Of a stretch of 64,000 nucleotides of DNA, positions 28,866-39,581 are shown piece by piece; the stretch's first letter is position 1, and each line of letters starts with the position of its first letter. Under the pieces are notes generated by a model that was not told the origin of the DNA, made no database searches, and worked only from the letters and a program-made list of their open reading frames with translations. The position numbers were made by a program, and so were the translations under genes. The stretch lies in contig JAPLFR010000016.1 of NCBI GenBank assembly GCA_026390575.1, positions 434,001-498,000 of the forward strand. The letters are read 5' to 3'. This stretch comes from Ignavibacteriales bacterium (GTDB lineage Bacteria > Bacteroidota > Ignavibacteria > UBA10030).

Positions 28866-31800
28866 CTAATCGGTGAAGTCAAAAGATAGTTTCAGACCAA
28901 AATATATTTTTCGCGGATCCAAGAACCAATAGGTAGAAGCATTCGGCATATCAATGTAAGCTTTATCTGAAATGATCTTATCGATCCGATTTTGGTCGAC
29001 CTGGGACCATTGATTGTTCATGTATTCAAAATACTTACCATATGTTTGACTTCTATCGTTATTATCATAATATATTAATCGCGCTTTTCCAGCCGAGCCA
29101 AAGGGAACGCCATTTTGCATAGGTTGAAACTCTACGCCCAGCGTACGGTAGTCGCCTACCTTATCATCTCCAACCATATTGGGATAATCTTTACTCTTTG
29201 GAAAATGCAATGATTTCATATAATCTTGGTCTCCACCAGGGTTATTACTTAGCCGGAGCGTATTGAAGAGATTGTTTACATCCATAAAGAGTTGAATTCT
29301 AAATTTTCCAATGCTCACCGTTTTATCCACTCGTAAAGTTGTATTGAAATAATCCACTGCCTTTACGTTGTACGCTACATAGGAGAGATCACCGGGATTC
29401 CAAGTGGTCCAAGGACCGTCTTGCCAATCCAATACAATATTTAATCCGATACTACCCAAAATATTGTGTCCAAATATTGTTGGACCAAAATCCTGCGGTG
29501 AAAATAGATTAAGATTTGCTCTTGCATAAGGTTGCGGAAGTGGACGATCTTGATATATATTGACTGTTGTTTCGTCATAGCTTTTTTGTAGCCCTATATC
29601 GTCAAACTGCTGTGCACTACCGAAATGTCCTGAGGTGGAAACCTGATAAGTGTAATTGACAAAACCAGACCACCAGCGCCCGGTAGTTTTACGAATGGTC
29701 AATTCAAATCCGCGGACATCTTGATAATTATTGGAAGTAGCTTCGGTATAAGAAAATCCAGCAGAGCCAGTATACGTTGTAAAACCTTGTTGGTTCGTTA
29801 TATCGTTGTAAAAACCAGCCATTTGTATCAAGTAATCATTAAACACGACGTAATCAAATCCCAACTCATAAGAGATGGTTTTAGCAAGAATAATATTGGG
29901 ATTACCAAAACTCGTCATTTGTTGGAAATTTTTCCGCTGAATTCGGAATATGCTTTCATATTGAGGAACTTGTTTAAAATGGCCGTAATTAAAAAACAAT
30001 TTTGCATTCTCTGATATGGGATGTGAAATGCCCAAACGAGGACTTAATTGCCACTGTGCCGTGGATTTTGTTTTAGAAAATGACGTCGACATCACAGTAT
30101 CGGCAAAGAAAGAGCTATAAGGATCAACATTCCACCAATCGGTATTTGAATTGATATAATCCAAACGCAATCCGGCGTTTACAGTAAACTCTTTAAATTC
30201 AAGTTTGTCCTGCAAGTAAACAGATGCTTGGACAGGGAAAGCACGCATCTGAACCCTGTTTATGTATTTTTCAGCAGGCTGTCCGGCATCTGCTATTTGT
30301 CCATAATCGAAGTTGAGATCATTATAGAGAAACTCAACTCCGGCTTTTACTAAGTTTTGAAAATTGATTTGACTACTTATATCTGCTTTCAAAGTAGTCG
30401 AATTGACAACAGTAAAATCTCGCACTCTGGAGAATTGCGAACCTCCCTTTATATAAACACCATCTGTGTAGTCGTTAATCGGATAATAACCAAATGGATT
30501 CCCATTCTCGGTAAAACCCGGGAGAATCTGGTCAATCTGCGATGTATTTCGTAATGCAGTTGGGCGTACATTGTAATCACGTCTGAAATTTTCTAAAGAT
30601 ATTTCATAGAAGGTACGGGAATTAATAGCATTCGTCAGTTTAGCAGAAAGAGATCGTTTCCCGATATCAGCCAGACAGAAGTTGTAATCGGAGAATATTG
30701 CCATCAAATTATTACCAACAACACCGGCAATATCACCCGGTGTACGTGGATAAAAATAAGAACCGTTATAATCCCAGTTATTTTCGATGGTATACTGTTT
30801 TCCAAGAGTGGCAGAAACTCGAAGTTTCATCGAAGATGTAATATCAGAATTAACTTGCAGCGACCAATCGTAATCACTGTAATCCGGTCTCGTTAGGGGG
30901 AACAGCAGCATCTCGCGAGTACTACGATAGGAAGTGAAAAATCGAAGGTTTCCAAGTACTTCACTGACGAAAGGAATCGGACCGCCAAACCCGCCATCGA
31001 TGTCATAATCCGGCTGATTGTTAGGTTGTCTTTTACGAATTTCGTATTCAAAAGCCCGCTGCGCTCCCATAGGTGTTAAATCGTTATTCGGATTATTATC
31101 CGAGTTTAGCTGCTGCGAGATATTGTTCCAACCATCAAACGAAGGATACTTTTTTTTAGTCCATTCATCCCAAGCTCCGTTGTCTGTCCCTGTCCAGCAT
31201 ACGGCAGGATCGAAATAGGGACGCAGGACGAAAGAATTAGGATCGAGAATATCCAAAATCCCTGTACCTCGATAGTACTTCGGTGCGGGTGGACTGACCC
31301 GTGTCTGAACACTTCCGAAATAACCTTGTCTAGCTCCTTCTCGAGTGACGACATTGATAACACCGGATCGAACTTGACCGTATTCCGCACTGAATCCACC
31401 TCGTTCCACAGAAATTTCTTTCACAGAACTCAACGATACTTCAGTTGTTGGTTCATTGTTTCTGGGGTCTCGCATGGTAACACCATCCACCATGAAAAGA
31501 ATATTATCGCCTCCACCGCCGCGGATACTTAATCCCCCTTGAACACTCACTCTTCCGCTACTTGAGCTTCGGGCGAATGTCGGTTGCGCCGCGCCAATAG
31601 GGTTGGAACTCCAACCTCCACGAACACCAGCTTGCAAGCCAATAGCACTCACAACGTTACTCACAGGCAAGCTTTCAATTTCTTTGCCCGATACCGCTGA
31701 AACGCTGGTGGCGACATCTGGCTTAATGGTGGTTCTTTCGGCTACAACAACGACCTCGTCTGCATTAATTGTTTGCTGTCCCAAAGCAACATCTATCCGT

Positions 31801-32099
31801 GCAGTTTGATCTATATAGACGCGTACATCATTGATGACGGTCGTTTCATATCCGATGAAAGAGATTTGAACCTTATACGTACCCGGCGGAACAGATAAAA
31901 TGGAATACTGACCATTGATATCTGCCGCCGCACCGAACGATGTCCCGACAACAACAACATTCGCTCCAATCAGGGATTCCCCATTTGCCTTATCCGTTAT
32001 CGTGCCCGCGATCTTTCCTGTTGTTCCTGACCATAGCAGAGATGTCAATACAATTGTCAGCAGAAGAATGTATGCGATCTCCTTCTTCAGTTGTTTCAT
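28866..32099 (-). CDS. TonB-dependent outer membrane receptor
   Basis: A 1077-aa TonB-dependent receptor that should import a ligand, probably oligosaccharide, across the outer membrane. The signal peptide (about 1-25) is followed by a carboxypeptidase-regulatory-like domain (about 28-115, GKIAGTITDKANGESLIGANV). The plug domain comes next (about 130-250, VSVQGGLSIRGGGGDNILFMVDGV, GGFSAEYGQVRSGVINVVT). The barrel ends in KIYFGLKLSFDFTD with the expected terminal aromatic strand. It resembles Ignavibacteria-type receptors more than classical SusC, and no SusD gene follows. It is the first gene of a four-gene minus-strand operon divergent from the lacI-xyl genes. AAGGAGA lies before the ATG. 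Confidence 0.92.
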   Translation of the reverse strand: MKQLKKEIAYILLLTIVLTSLLWSGTTGKIAGTITDKANGESLIGANVVVVGTSFGAAADINGQYSILSVPPGTYKVQISFIGYETTVINDVRVYIDQTARIDVALGQQTINADEVVVVAERTTIKPDVATSVSAVSGKEIESLPVSNVVSAIGLQAGVRGGWSSNPIGAAQPTFARSSSSGRVSVQGGLSIRGGGGDNILFMVDGVTMRDPRNNEPTTEVSLSSVKEISVERGGFSAEYGQVRSGVINVVTREGARQGYFGSVQTRVSPPAPKYYRGTGILDILDPNSFVLRPYFDPAVCWTGTDNGAWDEWTKKKYPSFDGWNNISQQLNSDNNPNNDLTPMGAQRAFEYEIRKRQPNNQPDYDIDGGFGGPIPFVSEVLGNLRFFTSYRSTREMLLFPLTRPDYSDYDWSLQVNSDITSSMKLRVSATLGKQYTIENNWDYNGSYFYPRTPGDIAGVVGNNLMAIFSDYNFCLADIGKRSLSAKLTNAINSRTFYEISLENFRRDYNVRPTALRNTSQIDQILPGFTENGNPFGYYPINDYTDGVYIKGGSQFSRVRDFTVVNSTTLKADISSQINFQNLVKAGVEFLYNDLNFDYGQIADAGQPAEKYINRVQMRAFPVQASVYLQDKLEFKEFTVNAGLRLDYINSNTDWWNVDPYSSFFADTVMSTSFSKTKSTAQWQLSPRLGISHPISENAKLFFNYGHFKQVPQYESIFRIQRKNFQQMTSFGNPNIILAKTISYELGFDYVVFNDYLIQMAGFYNDITNQQGFTTYTGSAGFSYTEATSNNYQDVRGFELTIRKTTGRWWSGFVNYTYQVSTSGHFGSAQQFDDIGLQKSYDETTVNIYQDRPLPQPYARANLNLFSPQDFGPTIFGHNILGSIGLNIVLDWQDGPWTTWNPGDLSYVAYNVKAVDYFNTTLRVDKTVSIGKFRIQLFMDVNNLFNTLRLSNNPGGDQDYMKSLHFPKSKDYPNMVGDDKVGDYRTLGVEFQPMQNGVPFGSAGKARLIYYDNNDRSQTYGKYFEYMNNQWSQVDQNRIDKIISDKAYIDMPNASTYWFLDPRKIYFGLKLSFDFTD

Positions 32100-32745
32100 A
32101 TCCTATTTCTCCTTACGGTTTAGTATACTGCTCTTGCCTCAAGGCGAGGGTTTTCTGTGCATTTAAAACGGGGTGCTCTTAAAAATAATCGAATGAGAAT
32201 TCCTTTTTGATTCCTCAAATACAAGCCCTAAGTGATTAACCTTAGAAAGTCATAAGAAAATACTTATCTAAAAATATTTATAAGAACTTAGAGAGACGAA
32301 ACACACATGATTCTTTTTGGAAAGAATTGCATCAATTGTCTCAAACATCTGTGGTAAGGAACAATATCTATCTTCACAGTTTAGAAATTCGATCCTGCGT
32401 TCAAATGTTTTTTTAGGAAAGCATGGACAGGTACACAGGTGATCACACCGGACTGGAAATTAAGACTTCACTCGAAATGGACAACAACTATTCGCAACGT
32501 GTATGTTGTTTTCCTTTCTTTTTCTCTTTATCCGTGTCGAGCGTGAGCAACATCTGTATATCTTTCTTTTGATACAATAACAAAGCTTAAAACTATAACT
32601 TGATTTCTTGACTTTAAAATATTTTTGAAATAAATTGTATCGTTTGAAAATAGATTGAATTGTTTCAATCCAATATAAATAGTTTTTTTAAAAAAAGTCA
32701 AGTTCTTTTTATTGAAAATCTGGCAATCAATTTCGGAGGTTATTG
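32100..32745. promoter_or_regulatory. Divergent control region between TonB operon and lacI-type gene
   Basis: A 646-base gene-free region between divergent units, much longer than others in the window. Besides the palindrome at 32653-32670, there is a separated inverted pair GATACAAT (32571-32578) and ATTGTATC (32634-32641). An AT-rich tract at about 32221-32290 has repeated CTAAG/CTTAG and ATAAG/CTTAT half-sites, near the TonB receptor side. A possible promoter for the lacI-type gene is TTGACT (about 32608), a 17-base spacer and TAAATT. No open reading frame of interest was found. All regulatory readings are by eye. Confidence 0.5.
32653..32670. promoter_or_regulatory. Candidate LacI-family operator
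   Basis: An 18-base inverted repeat GATTGAA-TTGT-TTCAATC lies about 75 bases upstream of the LacI-type gene. Its size and symmetry suit a LacI/GalR-family operator, though the usual central CG is missing. Overlap with the promoter region suggests autoregulation and possibly control of the divergent TonB operon. Confidence 0.45.
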
Positions 32746-33816
32746 GTGGACAAAGTGACAATCGGTGACGTTGCTAAACGAGCCGAAGTCTCCATAGGGA
32801 CAGTATCGGCAGTACTGAATGAAAAGAATACCGTCAAGCCAGAAACAAGAAAACTTGTTCTGAACGCAATGAAGGAATTGAATTACCGACCTCATGGAAG
32901 CGCCCGAAATTTAAAAAACGCAGATACGTATTCAGACAGTATCGGCCTCCTCATCCGCGAATTGGATAATCCGTTTTATACAGCAATTGCATTGGGTGTC
33001 ATTGAATATGCAAGAAGCAAAGGGTATTTAGTCAGCATTGCCAGTTCGGAAGGTGATCACACCTTTGAAGAAAAAATTATCAAAGGTTTTTCAGGAAAAG
33101 ACATTAAAGGCGCTATTATTGCACCCGTGTTAGAAGGGACGGCTGAGATTGAGCATCTCTTCACTTTAAAGATGATCAATTTTCCATTCGTGCTTTTAGA
33201 AAATGTCAAAGGCATTCAAGCGAATGTTGTAAGCATAGACAATATAAAGGCGATGAAAGAAGCCATCAAATATTTGATGAACAACGGGCATTCAAAGATC
33301 GTGCACTTCGCTGGACCCACCCATGCTTCTCATACGTACGAAAGAATTGATGGATTTCGCCGGGCATATAGTGAAAGCCATTTTGTATTCAACAGCGATA
33401 TGATCATTTCGACTGGAGCGCATCTTATCGATGGGTATAAACAATGTTTTGCATATTTCAAGGACAGAAGTCGAAAAGAGTATCCGACAGCAATTGTTTG
33501 TTACAACGATCTTGTTGCTCTCGGTGTTATATCAGCGTTGAATGAAATGCACATCAAGATACCGGATGAAATTTCTATCGTCGGTAATGACGATATTCCG
33601 TTTTCAAAGTACATTCCTGTACCACTAACAACTATTCGTGCCCCTATGCTGGAATTAGGCAGAAAAGCAACCGAAATTTTAATCAAGAATATAGAATCAT
33701 CTATGACTTTGCCGATTGAAAATGTAGTTTTTGATGCCGAATTCATCGTGCGACAATCGACAATGGCGTTGCAGCCGTTAAACGCAAATCCAATGAAAGA
33801 AAAGCACTTAACCTAA
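32746..33816 (+). CDS. LacI-family transcriptional regulator
   Basis: A 356-aa LacI/GalR-family repressor. The N-terminal helix-turn-helix is plain (TIGDVAKRAEVSIGTVSAVLN), followed by the hinge helix (YRPHGSARNLKN). A periplasmic-binding-protein-like sensor domain contains GLLIRELDNPFY, FAGPTHASHTYERIDGFRRA and PDEISIVGNDDIPFS. The GTG at 32746 is chosen because GGAGG ends six bases before it; the TTG at 32743 would leave only three. The gene is divergent from the TonB receptor operon and is followed by xylulokinase and xylose isomerase genes after 112 bases, so xylose or a xylo-oligosaccharide is the likely inducer (inference). Confidence 0.92.
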   Translation: MDKVTIGDVAKRAEVSIGTVSAVLNEKNTVKPETRKLVLNAMKELNYRPHGSARNLKNADTYSDSIGLLIRELDNPFYTAIALGVIEYARSKGYLVSIASSEGDHTFEEKIIKGFSGKDIKGAIIAPVLEGTAEIEHLFTLKMINFPFVLLENVKGIQANVVSIDNIKAMKEAIKYLMNNGHSKIVHFAGPTHASHTYERIDGFRRAYSESHFVFNSDMIISTGAHLIDGYKQCFAYFKDRSRKEYPTAIVCYNDLVALGVISALNEMHIKIPDEISIVGNDDIPFSKYIPVPLTTIRAPMLELGRKATEILIKNIESSMTLPIENVVFDAEFIVRQSTMALQPLNANPMKEKHLT

Positions 33817-33928
33817 AGTTAATCTTCTCACAAAAGAATTGCGAGCATGAATCACTAAAATAATTCTGGACTATCCTTTTTTTATCATGGGCACTCAATA
33901 ATATTTATTAAATTAATAGTGAAAAAAG

Positions 33929-35428
33929 ATGTATACTCTCGGTTATGACGTTGGCAGTTCATCTGTCAAAGCGACCCTCCTCAATTTAGAGACAGGCAAA
34001 GTTGTCGCCAGTGCCTTCTCTCCAAAAAACGAAATGCTTATAACAGCCCATCGTATCGGTTGGGCCGAACAAGAACCACTGATGTGGTGGGAAAATTTAA
34101 AGCTTGCTACATTTGAGATTCTCTCTACTTCCCACATCCAAAAAGAGGGAATTATTGCAATCGGCATTTCTTATCAAATGCATGGACTTGTCATAGTCGA
34201 TAAGAATAAACAGGTGATACGTCCCTCTATTATATGGTGCGACAGTAGAGCTGTGGAAATCGGTAAAAAAGCATTCAAAAAAATCGGCGCAAAAAAATGC
34301 CTTAGTTCACTGATGAATTCACCCGGTAATTTCACGGCCTCCAAACTTCGCTGGGTAAAAGAACATGAGCCCAAGCTCTATGATAGAATTGACAAATTTA
34401 TGTTACCGGGCGATTACATAGCACTACAGTTGACCGGCGAAGCTGTGACAACACTTTCTGGTTTATCCGAGGGAATTCTTTGGGATTTTAAATCGAACTC
34501 CATCGCATCTTTTTTACTTCGAGAATACGGTATAGCATCCGATTTGATTCCACACCTTGTACCAACATTTGGAGAACAGGGCCGTCTCAACCGCACGGCA
34601 TCGCAAGAACTTGGCTTGCCGGAAGGAATTCCTGTCACGTACCGTGCAGGTGACCAACCCAATAATGCACTCTCGTTGAACGTGATGGAACCGGGCGAAA
34701 TCGCTGCAACGGCAGGGACATCCGGTGTTGTGTACGGCGTCAGTGAGACACGTAAGTACGATCCGGCATCACGTGTAAACTCATTTGCTCATGTCAACCA
34801 CTCTTCAGATGCACAACGTATCGGAGTATTATTGTGTATCAACGGAACAGGAATCGCGAACAGTTGGATTCGTCGTATGACAGGGCAACAATCTTTAGAG
34901 TATTCTCAACTGAATGAACTAGCCTCGACTGCTCCCGTTGGATCCGGCGGAGTCATCGTCTTGCCTTTCGGCAATGGTGCAGAACGCATGCTGGAGAATC
35001 GCGATATCGGGGCGCGCATATTCAATCTCCATTTTAATATTCACTCTCAGGCTCATCTTGTGCGTGCCGTGCAGGAAGGAATTGCTTTTGCCTTCAACTA
35101 CGGAATCGACATTATGCACGGTATGAAAATAAAACCAAAAGTTATTCGCGCCGGTTTTGCTAATCTTTTCCTCAATTCAATCTTCGCTGATACCCTGGCG
35201 CAAACAGCAGAAGTGAGTATTGAGCTGTACAGTACAAACGGTGCGCAAGGCGCAGCGCGTGGAGCCGCCTTAGGAGTAAAACATTTTACATCCAGACAAG
35301 AAGCATTTAAAGGACTTGAACGCCTAAAAATCATAGAACCGCAAAATTCCCGTTCGGCAGCATACCAAGAATACTATCAACACTGGTCATCTGCCTTACA
35401 ACGAACTTTACAATCTAAAGGACAATAG
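33929..35428 (+). CDS. xylB: Xylulokinase
   Basis: A 499-aa FGGY-family kinase that phosphorylates D-xylulose to xylulose 5-phosphate with ATP, in the cytosol. Visible signatures: the N-terminal phosphate loop [13 protein letters not shown], substrate-region motifs ISYQMHGLV and [29 protein letters not shown] with the catalytic Asp, and the ATP-site stretch [12 protein letters not shown]. The length is normal for XylB. Assignment as xylulokinase rather than another FGGY kinase rests on these motifs and on the xylose isomerase gene that starts three bases after its stop. The start is the ATG at 33929, with a purine-rich GTGAAAAAAG just before it. Confidence 0.95.
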   Translation: MYTLGYDVGSSSVKATLLNLETGKVVASAFSPKNEMLITAHRIGWAEQEPLMWWENLKLATFEILSTSHIQKEGIIAIGISYQMHGLVIVDKNKQVIRPSIIWCDSRAVEIGKKAFKKIGAKKCLSSLMNSPGNFTASKLRWVKEHEPKLYDRIDKFMLPGDYIALQLTGEAVTTLSGLSEGILWDFKSNSIASFLLREYGIASDLIPHLVPTFGEQGRLNRTASQELGLPEGIPVTYRAGDQPNNALSLNVMEPGEIAATAGTSGVVYGVSETRKYDPASRVNSFAHVNHSSDAQRIGVLLCINGTGIANSWIRRMTGQQSLEYSQLNELASTAPVGSGGVIVLPFGNGAERMLENRDIGARIFNLHFNIHSQAHLVRAVQEGIAFAFNYGIDIMHGMKIKPKVIRAGFANLFLNSIFADTLAQTAEVSIELYSTNGAQGAARGAALGVKHFTSRQEAFKGLERLKIIEPQNSRSAAYQEYYQHWSSALQRTLQSKGQ

Positions 35429-35430
35429 TC

Positions 35431-36765
35431 ATGAGCACAAAAATGACAATCGGCAGCAAAGAATACTTTCCGAAAATCGGCAAGATATTCTTTGAAGGAT
35501 CTGATTCAAAAAATCCGATGGCATTTAAGTACTACGATGAAAATAAGAAGGTAGCCGGAAAAACGATGAAAGAATATTTTCGTTTTGCAATGGCTTACTG
35601 GCACACACTGTGTGGAACAGGTGGCGATCCTTTTGGTCCCGGTACAAAGAATTTTCCCTGGTGTGAAGGCAGTGATATTTTAAGCCGTGGAAAAAATAAG
35701 ATGGATGCTGCTTTTGAATTTCTTACGAAAATCGGTATTCCTTTCTATTGCTTTCATGATCTAGATTTAATTGATGAAGGCAACAGTATTGCTGAATACG
35801 AAAAGAACCTTAACACTATCACAGATTATGCTAAAGAAAAACAAAAAGCTACAGGAGTTAAACTACTTTGGGGAACAGCAAATGTTTTCTCAAATCCGCG
35901 CTATATGAATGGTGCTTCTACTAATCCTGATTTTCATGTACTTTGTTATGCAGGTACACAGGTTAAAAATGCAATTGATGCTACTATTAAATTAGGTGGC
36001 GAAGGGTATGTATTCTGGGGTGGTCGTGAAGGTTATATGAGCCTTTTGAATACGAACATGAAACGTGAAGTTGAACATCTTGGAAAATTTTTAACCATTG
36101 CCCGTGACTACGGTCGCAAAAATGGTTTCAAAGGCTGTTTCTACATTGAACCCAAACCAATGGAACCAACCAAACATCAATATGACTTTGATGCAGCTAC
36201 GGTCATTGCTTTCTTAAAACAATATGGCTTGGATAAAGATTTCAAATTGAATATTGAAGTGAACCATGCAACCTTAGCTGGACATACATTCCAGCATGAC
36301 CTACAGGTATGCGCAGATGCCGGTTTACTTGGAAGTATTGATGCTAACCGTGGAGACTATCAGAACGGTTGGGATACCGACCAATTCCCTATCAATATAT
36401 ACGAATTGGTAGAAGCTATGCTTGTCATTGTTGAAGCAGGTGGTTTTAAAACCGGTGGTATCAATTTCGATGCTAAAACCCGTCGTAACTCTACCGATTT
36501 GGAAGATATTTTCATAGCTCATATTGCAAGTATGGATGCTTTTGCACGCGCTTTATTGGTCACCAACGACGTGCTTACCAAGTCGCCATATAAGAAAATG
36601 CGTGCTGAACGTTATGCTTCATTCAATTCAGGAAAAGGTGCCGATTATGAAAAAGGCAAACTTACTCTCGAAAACCTTCGCAACATAGCAATTGCCAATG
36701 GAGAACCAAAACAGATAAGCGGCAAACAAGAATTATTTGAGACCTTTATCAACGACTATATTTAA
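35431..36765 (+). CDS. xylA: Xylose isomerase
   Basis: A 444-aa class II xylose isomerase converting D-xylose to D-xylulose; the divalent-metal enzyme acts in the cytosol. Active-site motifs are intact: [14 protein letters not shown], the catalytic His/Asp in [18 protein letters not shown], the metal ligands in [18 protein letters not shown] and GSIDANRGD, and the C-terminal [10 protein letters not shown]. The ATG follows the xylB stop by two bases, and its AAAGGA ribosome-binding site lies inside the end of xylB, so the two are coupled. Codon choice looks richer in GGT and CGT than in the neighbours, which may reflect high expression or a different history; I did not quantify it. Confidence 0.97.
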   Translation: MSTKMTIGSKEYFPKIGKIFFEGSDSKNPMAFKYYDENKKVAGKTMKEYFRFAMAYWHTLCGTGGDPFGPGTKNFPWCEGSDILSRGKNKMDAAFEFLTKIGIPFYCFHDLDLIDEGNSIAEYEKNLNTITDYAKEKQKATGVKLLWGTANVFSNPRYMNGASTNPDFHVLCYAGTQVKNAIDATIKLGGEGYVFWGGREGYMSLLNTNMKREVEHLGKFLTIARDYGRKNGFKGCFYIEPKPMEPTKHQYDFDAATVIAFLKQYGLDKDFKLNIEVNHATLAGHTFQHDLQVCADAGLLGSIDANRGDYQNGWDTDQFPINIYELVEAMLVIVEAGGFKTGGINFDAKTRRNSTDLEDIFIAHIASMDAFARALLVTNDVLTKSPYKKMRAERYASFNSGKGADYEKGKLTLENLRNIAIANGEPKQISGKQELFETFINDYI

Positions 36766-36845
36766 ACAAGAAAAATTATTTATTATTATTCCGCTGATGT
36801 TCAACTAGGTTTTTATATTCAGCATTAATCCCATAGGTCCGTACT

Positions 36846-37901
36846 ATGATTGAAAAAACACTGTTTGGTACACTTACGGACGGCCGAGAAGTGAACCAAT
36901 ATACCTTGAAAAACAGCACTGGAATCTGTATTAAGATCATCAACTATGGAGCGATAGTCACTTCGATCATTGTGCCAGATCGGAATGGCAGGTTTGAGAA
37001 TGTTATATTAAACTATGACTCCCTGCAAAGTTATGTGAGTGATCACTGTTGTTTTGGTGCAATCGTCGGTCGCTATGGAAACCGTATTGCGAAAGGCCAA
37101 TTTCAGTTGAATGGAAATCGTTTTCAGTTGACAATCAACGATGGAAAGAACCACCTCCATGGAGGAATCGATGGATTTAATAAAAAACTTTGGACAGGGA
37201 AAATCGTTGAAGAGCGAAGTGAACCGTCTCTTGCGTTAACATACATCAGTCCTGATAAAGAAGAGGGTTACCCCGGAACAGTTACTCTCACGGTTACGTA
37301 TACACTCACAGAGAAAAATGAATTACGCATTGAGTACCGTGGAACAACTGATCAAACAACCATACTCAATCCAACGCATCATTCCTATTTTAATTTGTCC
37401 GGTTCTTGCAGAAATACGATACTCGATCACGCGCTCAGCATCGAAGCTGATGCAATCACAATGGTGGACCATGGACTCATTCCAACTGGCGAATGCCTTG
37501 AGGTGAAGAATACACCAATGGATTTTCGCATTCCTACTGCTGTTGGGCTGCACATCAATGAGCGTGATCAGCAACTGCTGCTCGGAAACGGATATGATCA
37601 CAATTGGGTTTTAAGAAACTACAACGGCAAGGTTCGAAAAGTTGCGGAAGTTTATGAACAACGAAGCGGACGCTTATTATCTGTTTTCACGGATCAACCG
37701 GGGCTTCAATTTTATTCCGGGAATTTTCTGAAAGGAGCGGTAAGAGGAAAAGACGGTTTTATCTATGAAAACAGAACGGGGCTTTGTTTGGAAGCTCAAT
37801 GCCCTCCTGATTCTCCAAACAGACCTGAATTCCCGTCTGTTGTTTTAAAAGCAAACGATATATATCATCAAACAACAATGTATCAATTCTCAACCAAATA
37901 A
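36846..37901 (+). CDS. galM: Aldose 1-epimerase (mutarotase)
   Basis: A 351-aa galactose mutarotase-family protein interconverting alpha and beta anomers of aldoses such as xylose, galactose or glucose. Family motifs are visible: INYGAIVTSIIVPDR near the N-terminus, FGAIVGRYGNRIAKG, NHLHGG, a catalytic His in LNPTHHSYFNLSG, NGYDHNW, and the catalytic Glu in CLEAQCPPDSPN. No signal peptide is seen, so it is cytosolic. It follows xylA after an 80-base gap and precedes the sodium/sugar symporter by 19 bases. That suits supplying the right anomer to xylose isomerase and taking sugars from the transporter. Confidence 0.93.
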   Translation: MIEKTLFGTLTDGREVNQYTLKNSTGICIKIINYGAIVTSIIVPDRNGRFENVILNYDSLQSYVSDHCCFGAIVGRYGNRIAKGQFQLNGNRFQLTINDGKNHLHGGIDGFNKKLWTGKIVEERSEPSLALTYISPDKEEGYPGTVTLTVTYTLTEKNELRIEYRGTTDQTTILNPTHHSYFNLSGSCRNTILDHALSIEADAITMVDHGLIPTGECLEVKNTPMDFRIPTAVGLHINERDQQLLLGNGYDHNWVLRNYNGKVRKVAEVYEQRSGRLLSVFTDQPGLQFYSGNFLKGAVRGKDGFIYENRTGLCLEAQCPPDSPNRPEFPSVVLKANDIYHQTTMYQFSTK

Positions 37902-37920
37902 TGACAGGAAAGGAACGCGC

Positions 37921-39546
37921 ATGGAAATTCTTGGTTTCATCGATTGGGTTGTCGTTGGACTCTATTTTCTTCTTATCGGCGGTATATCGGTATGGTCGAT
38001 CAGGCGAAAGAAAGATTCTCCAACTGATTATTTTTTAGCTAATCGCAATCTTGGTTGGTTTGTTATTGGCGCTTCTATTCTTGCATCCAATGTTGGTTCG
38101 GAACACATTGTAGGATTAGCCGGTACAGGAGCAAAATCCGGATTAGCGATGGGACATTATGAACTCCATTCTTGGATTGTTCTCATGCTGGGATGGGTGT
38201 TTGTCCCTTTCTATATGCGAAGCCAGGTCTTTACCATGCCGGAATTCTTGGAACGACGATATAACGAGAAGACTCGCTGGCTGCTCTCTATTGTACAAAT
38301 GCTGAGTTATGTCATCGCAAAGGTTTCTGTGACCATCTTCGCAGGTGCCGTTGTATTCGAATCGTTTTTGGGAGTAGATTTTTGGACTGGTGCCATAGTT
38401 CTCATTGTCATTACCGGAATTTATACAATCTTTGGCGGGCTTCATGCCGTTATGTACACAGAAGCCCTGCAAGCAATTATTCTTTTAGGCGGTTCAATCA
38501 TTCTAACCATATCCGGCCTTATTCAAGTTGGCGGATGGAACACTCTTGTGCACTCAGTAACATCCGATCATCTCAATATGTTTCGCCCGTTATCAGATCC
38601 GGATTTTCCATGGTTAGGAATTATCTTCGCTTCTCCCATTGTTGGTATCTGGTACTGGTGCACAGACCAGCACATTGTGCAGCGGTGCCTTGCAGGACGC
38701 GATGAACAACAAGCACGGAGAGGAACAATTTTTGCTGCATACTTAAAACTCCTTCCTTTTTTCATATTTTTGATTCCTGGATTAATAGCATACGCGTTAG
38801 TCAACAGCGGCAAAATTCAGCTTGCTGATTCCAACCAGGCATTTCCTACATTGGTAAAGACATTACTACCCGTAGGATTACGCGGCATTCTTGCCGGCGG
38901 TATTCTCGCAGCACTAATGAGCTCTCTCGCTTCAGTATATAACGCTTGCTCAACATTATTCACACTGGATATTTATAAAAAAATTAAACCACAGACCACT
39001 GATAAAGAATTGGTCAAAGTAGGACGTATAACCACTGCTGCCGTCGTTGTTTTAGGAATGGTCTGGATTCCAATGATGAAAGGAATTTCCCCCGTTCTGT
39101 ATCAATATCTACAGAGTGTTCAATCGTATCTTGCTCCGCCTATCGCAAGCGTTTTTCTCCTTGGCGTATTTTTCAAACGGATCAACGGTACAGGTGCTTT
39201 AACCACGATGGTTGTCGGATTCATCATCGGCCTTCTTCGTATCTTTCTTGAACTCATCAAAGATAATCTGAGCGGGTTCCTGTATGCATTTGCAACACTT
39301 AACTTTCTTTATTTCTGCATTTTCCTTTTCGTCTTTTCTGTATGTCTCTTGATTGTCGTAAGTCTGCTCACAGCAAAACCGTCTGACGTACAGTTGAACG
39401 GGCTAACGTATGCGACAACCGTTGCAGCGGATAAGGCAAAATCTCGCGCCAGCTGGAATATAACGGATCTTGTTCTCTCGTTGATTGTTCTCGTTTTCAT
39501 CGTCGCTGTGTTTGTTTATTTCTCGCCGTTGGGTATTGTACATTAA
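37921..39546 (+). CDS. Sodium/sugar symporter, SSS family
   Basis: A 541-aa inner-membrane solute:sodium symporter of the SSS family, closest in look to SGLT-type sugar carriers such as Vibrio vSGLT. About 14 hydrophobic helices span the protein. Recognisable segments are ASNVGSEHIVGLAGTGA in helix 1, FTMPEFLERRY, TGIYTIFGGLHAVMYTEALQ, and WYWCTDQHIVQRCLAGRD, a conserved SGLT signature. The most likely cargo here is xylose or another monosaccharide, given the xylA-xylB-galM context. AGGAAAGGA lies seven bases before the ATG. A strong terminator follows the gene. Confidence 0.93.
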   Translation: MEILGFIDWVVVGLYFLLIGGISVWSIRRKKDSPTDYFLANRNLGWFVIGASILASNVGSEHIVGLAGTGAKSGLAMGHYELHSWIVLMLGWVFVPFYMRSQVFTMPEFLERRYNEKTRWLLSIVQMLSYVIAKVSVTIFAGAVVFESFLGVDFWTGAIVLIVITGIYTIFGGLHAVMYTEALQAIILLGGSIILTISGLIQVGGWNTLVHSVTSDHLNMFRPLSDPDFPWLGIIFASPIVGIWYWCTDQHIVQRCLAGRDEQQARRGTIFAAYLKLLPFFIFLIPGLIAYALVNSGKIQLADSNQAFPTLVKTLLPVGLRGILAGGILAALMSSLASVYNACSTLFTLDIYKKIKPQTTDKELVKVGRITTAAVVVLGMVWIPMMKGISPVLYQYLQSVQSYLAPPIASVFLLGVFFKRINGTGALTTMVVGFIIGLLRIFLELIKDNLSGFLYAFATLNFLYFCIFLFVFSVCLLIVVSLLTAKPSDVQLNGLTYATTVAADKAKSRASWNITDLVLSLIVLVFIVAVFVYFSPLGIVH

Positions 39547-39581
39547 ACTTCAGCAGGGTGTCCTGCATCATTCGTTTTTCG

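Noticed and set aside
35431-36765. Horizontal transfer of xylose isomerase
   Set aside because: Codon use seemed a little different by eye, but it was not measured, and high expression or ordinary variation explains it as well.
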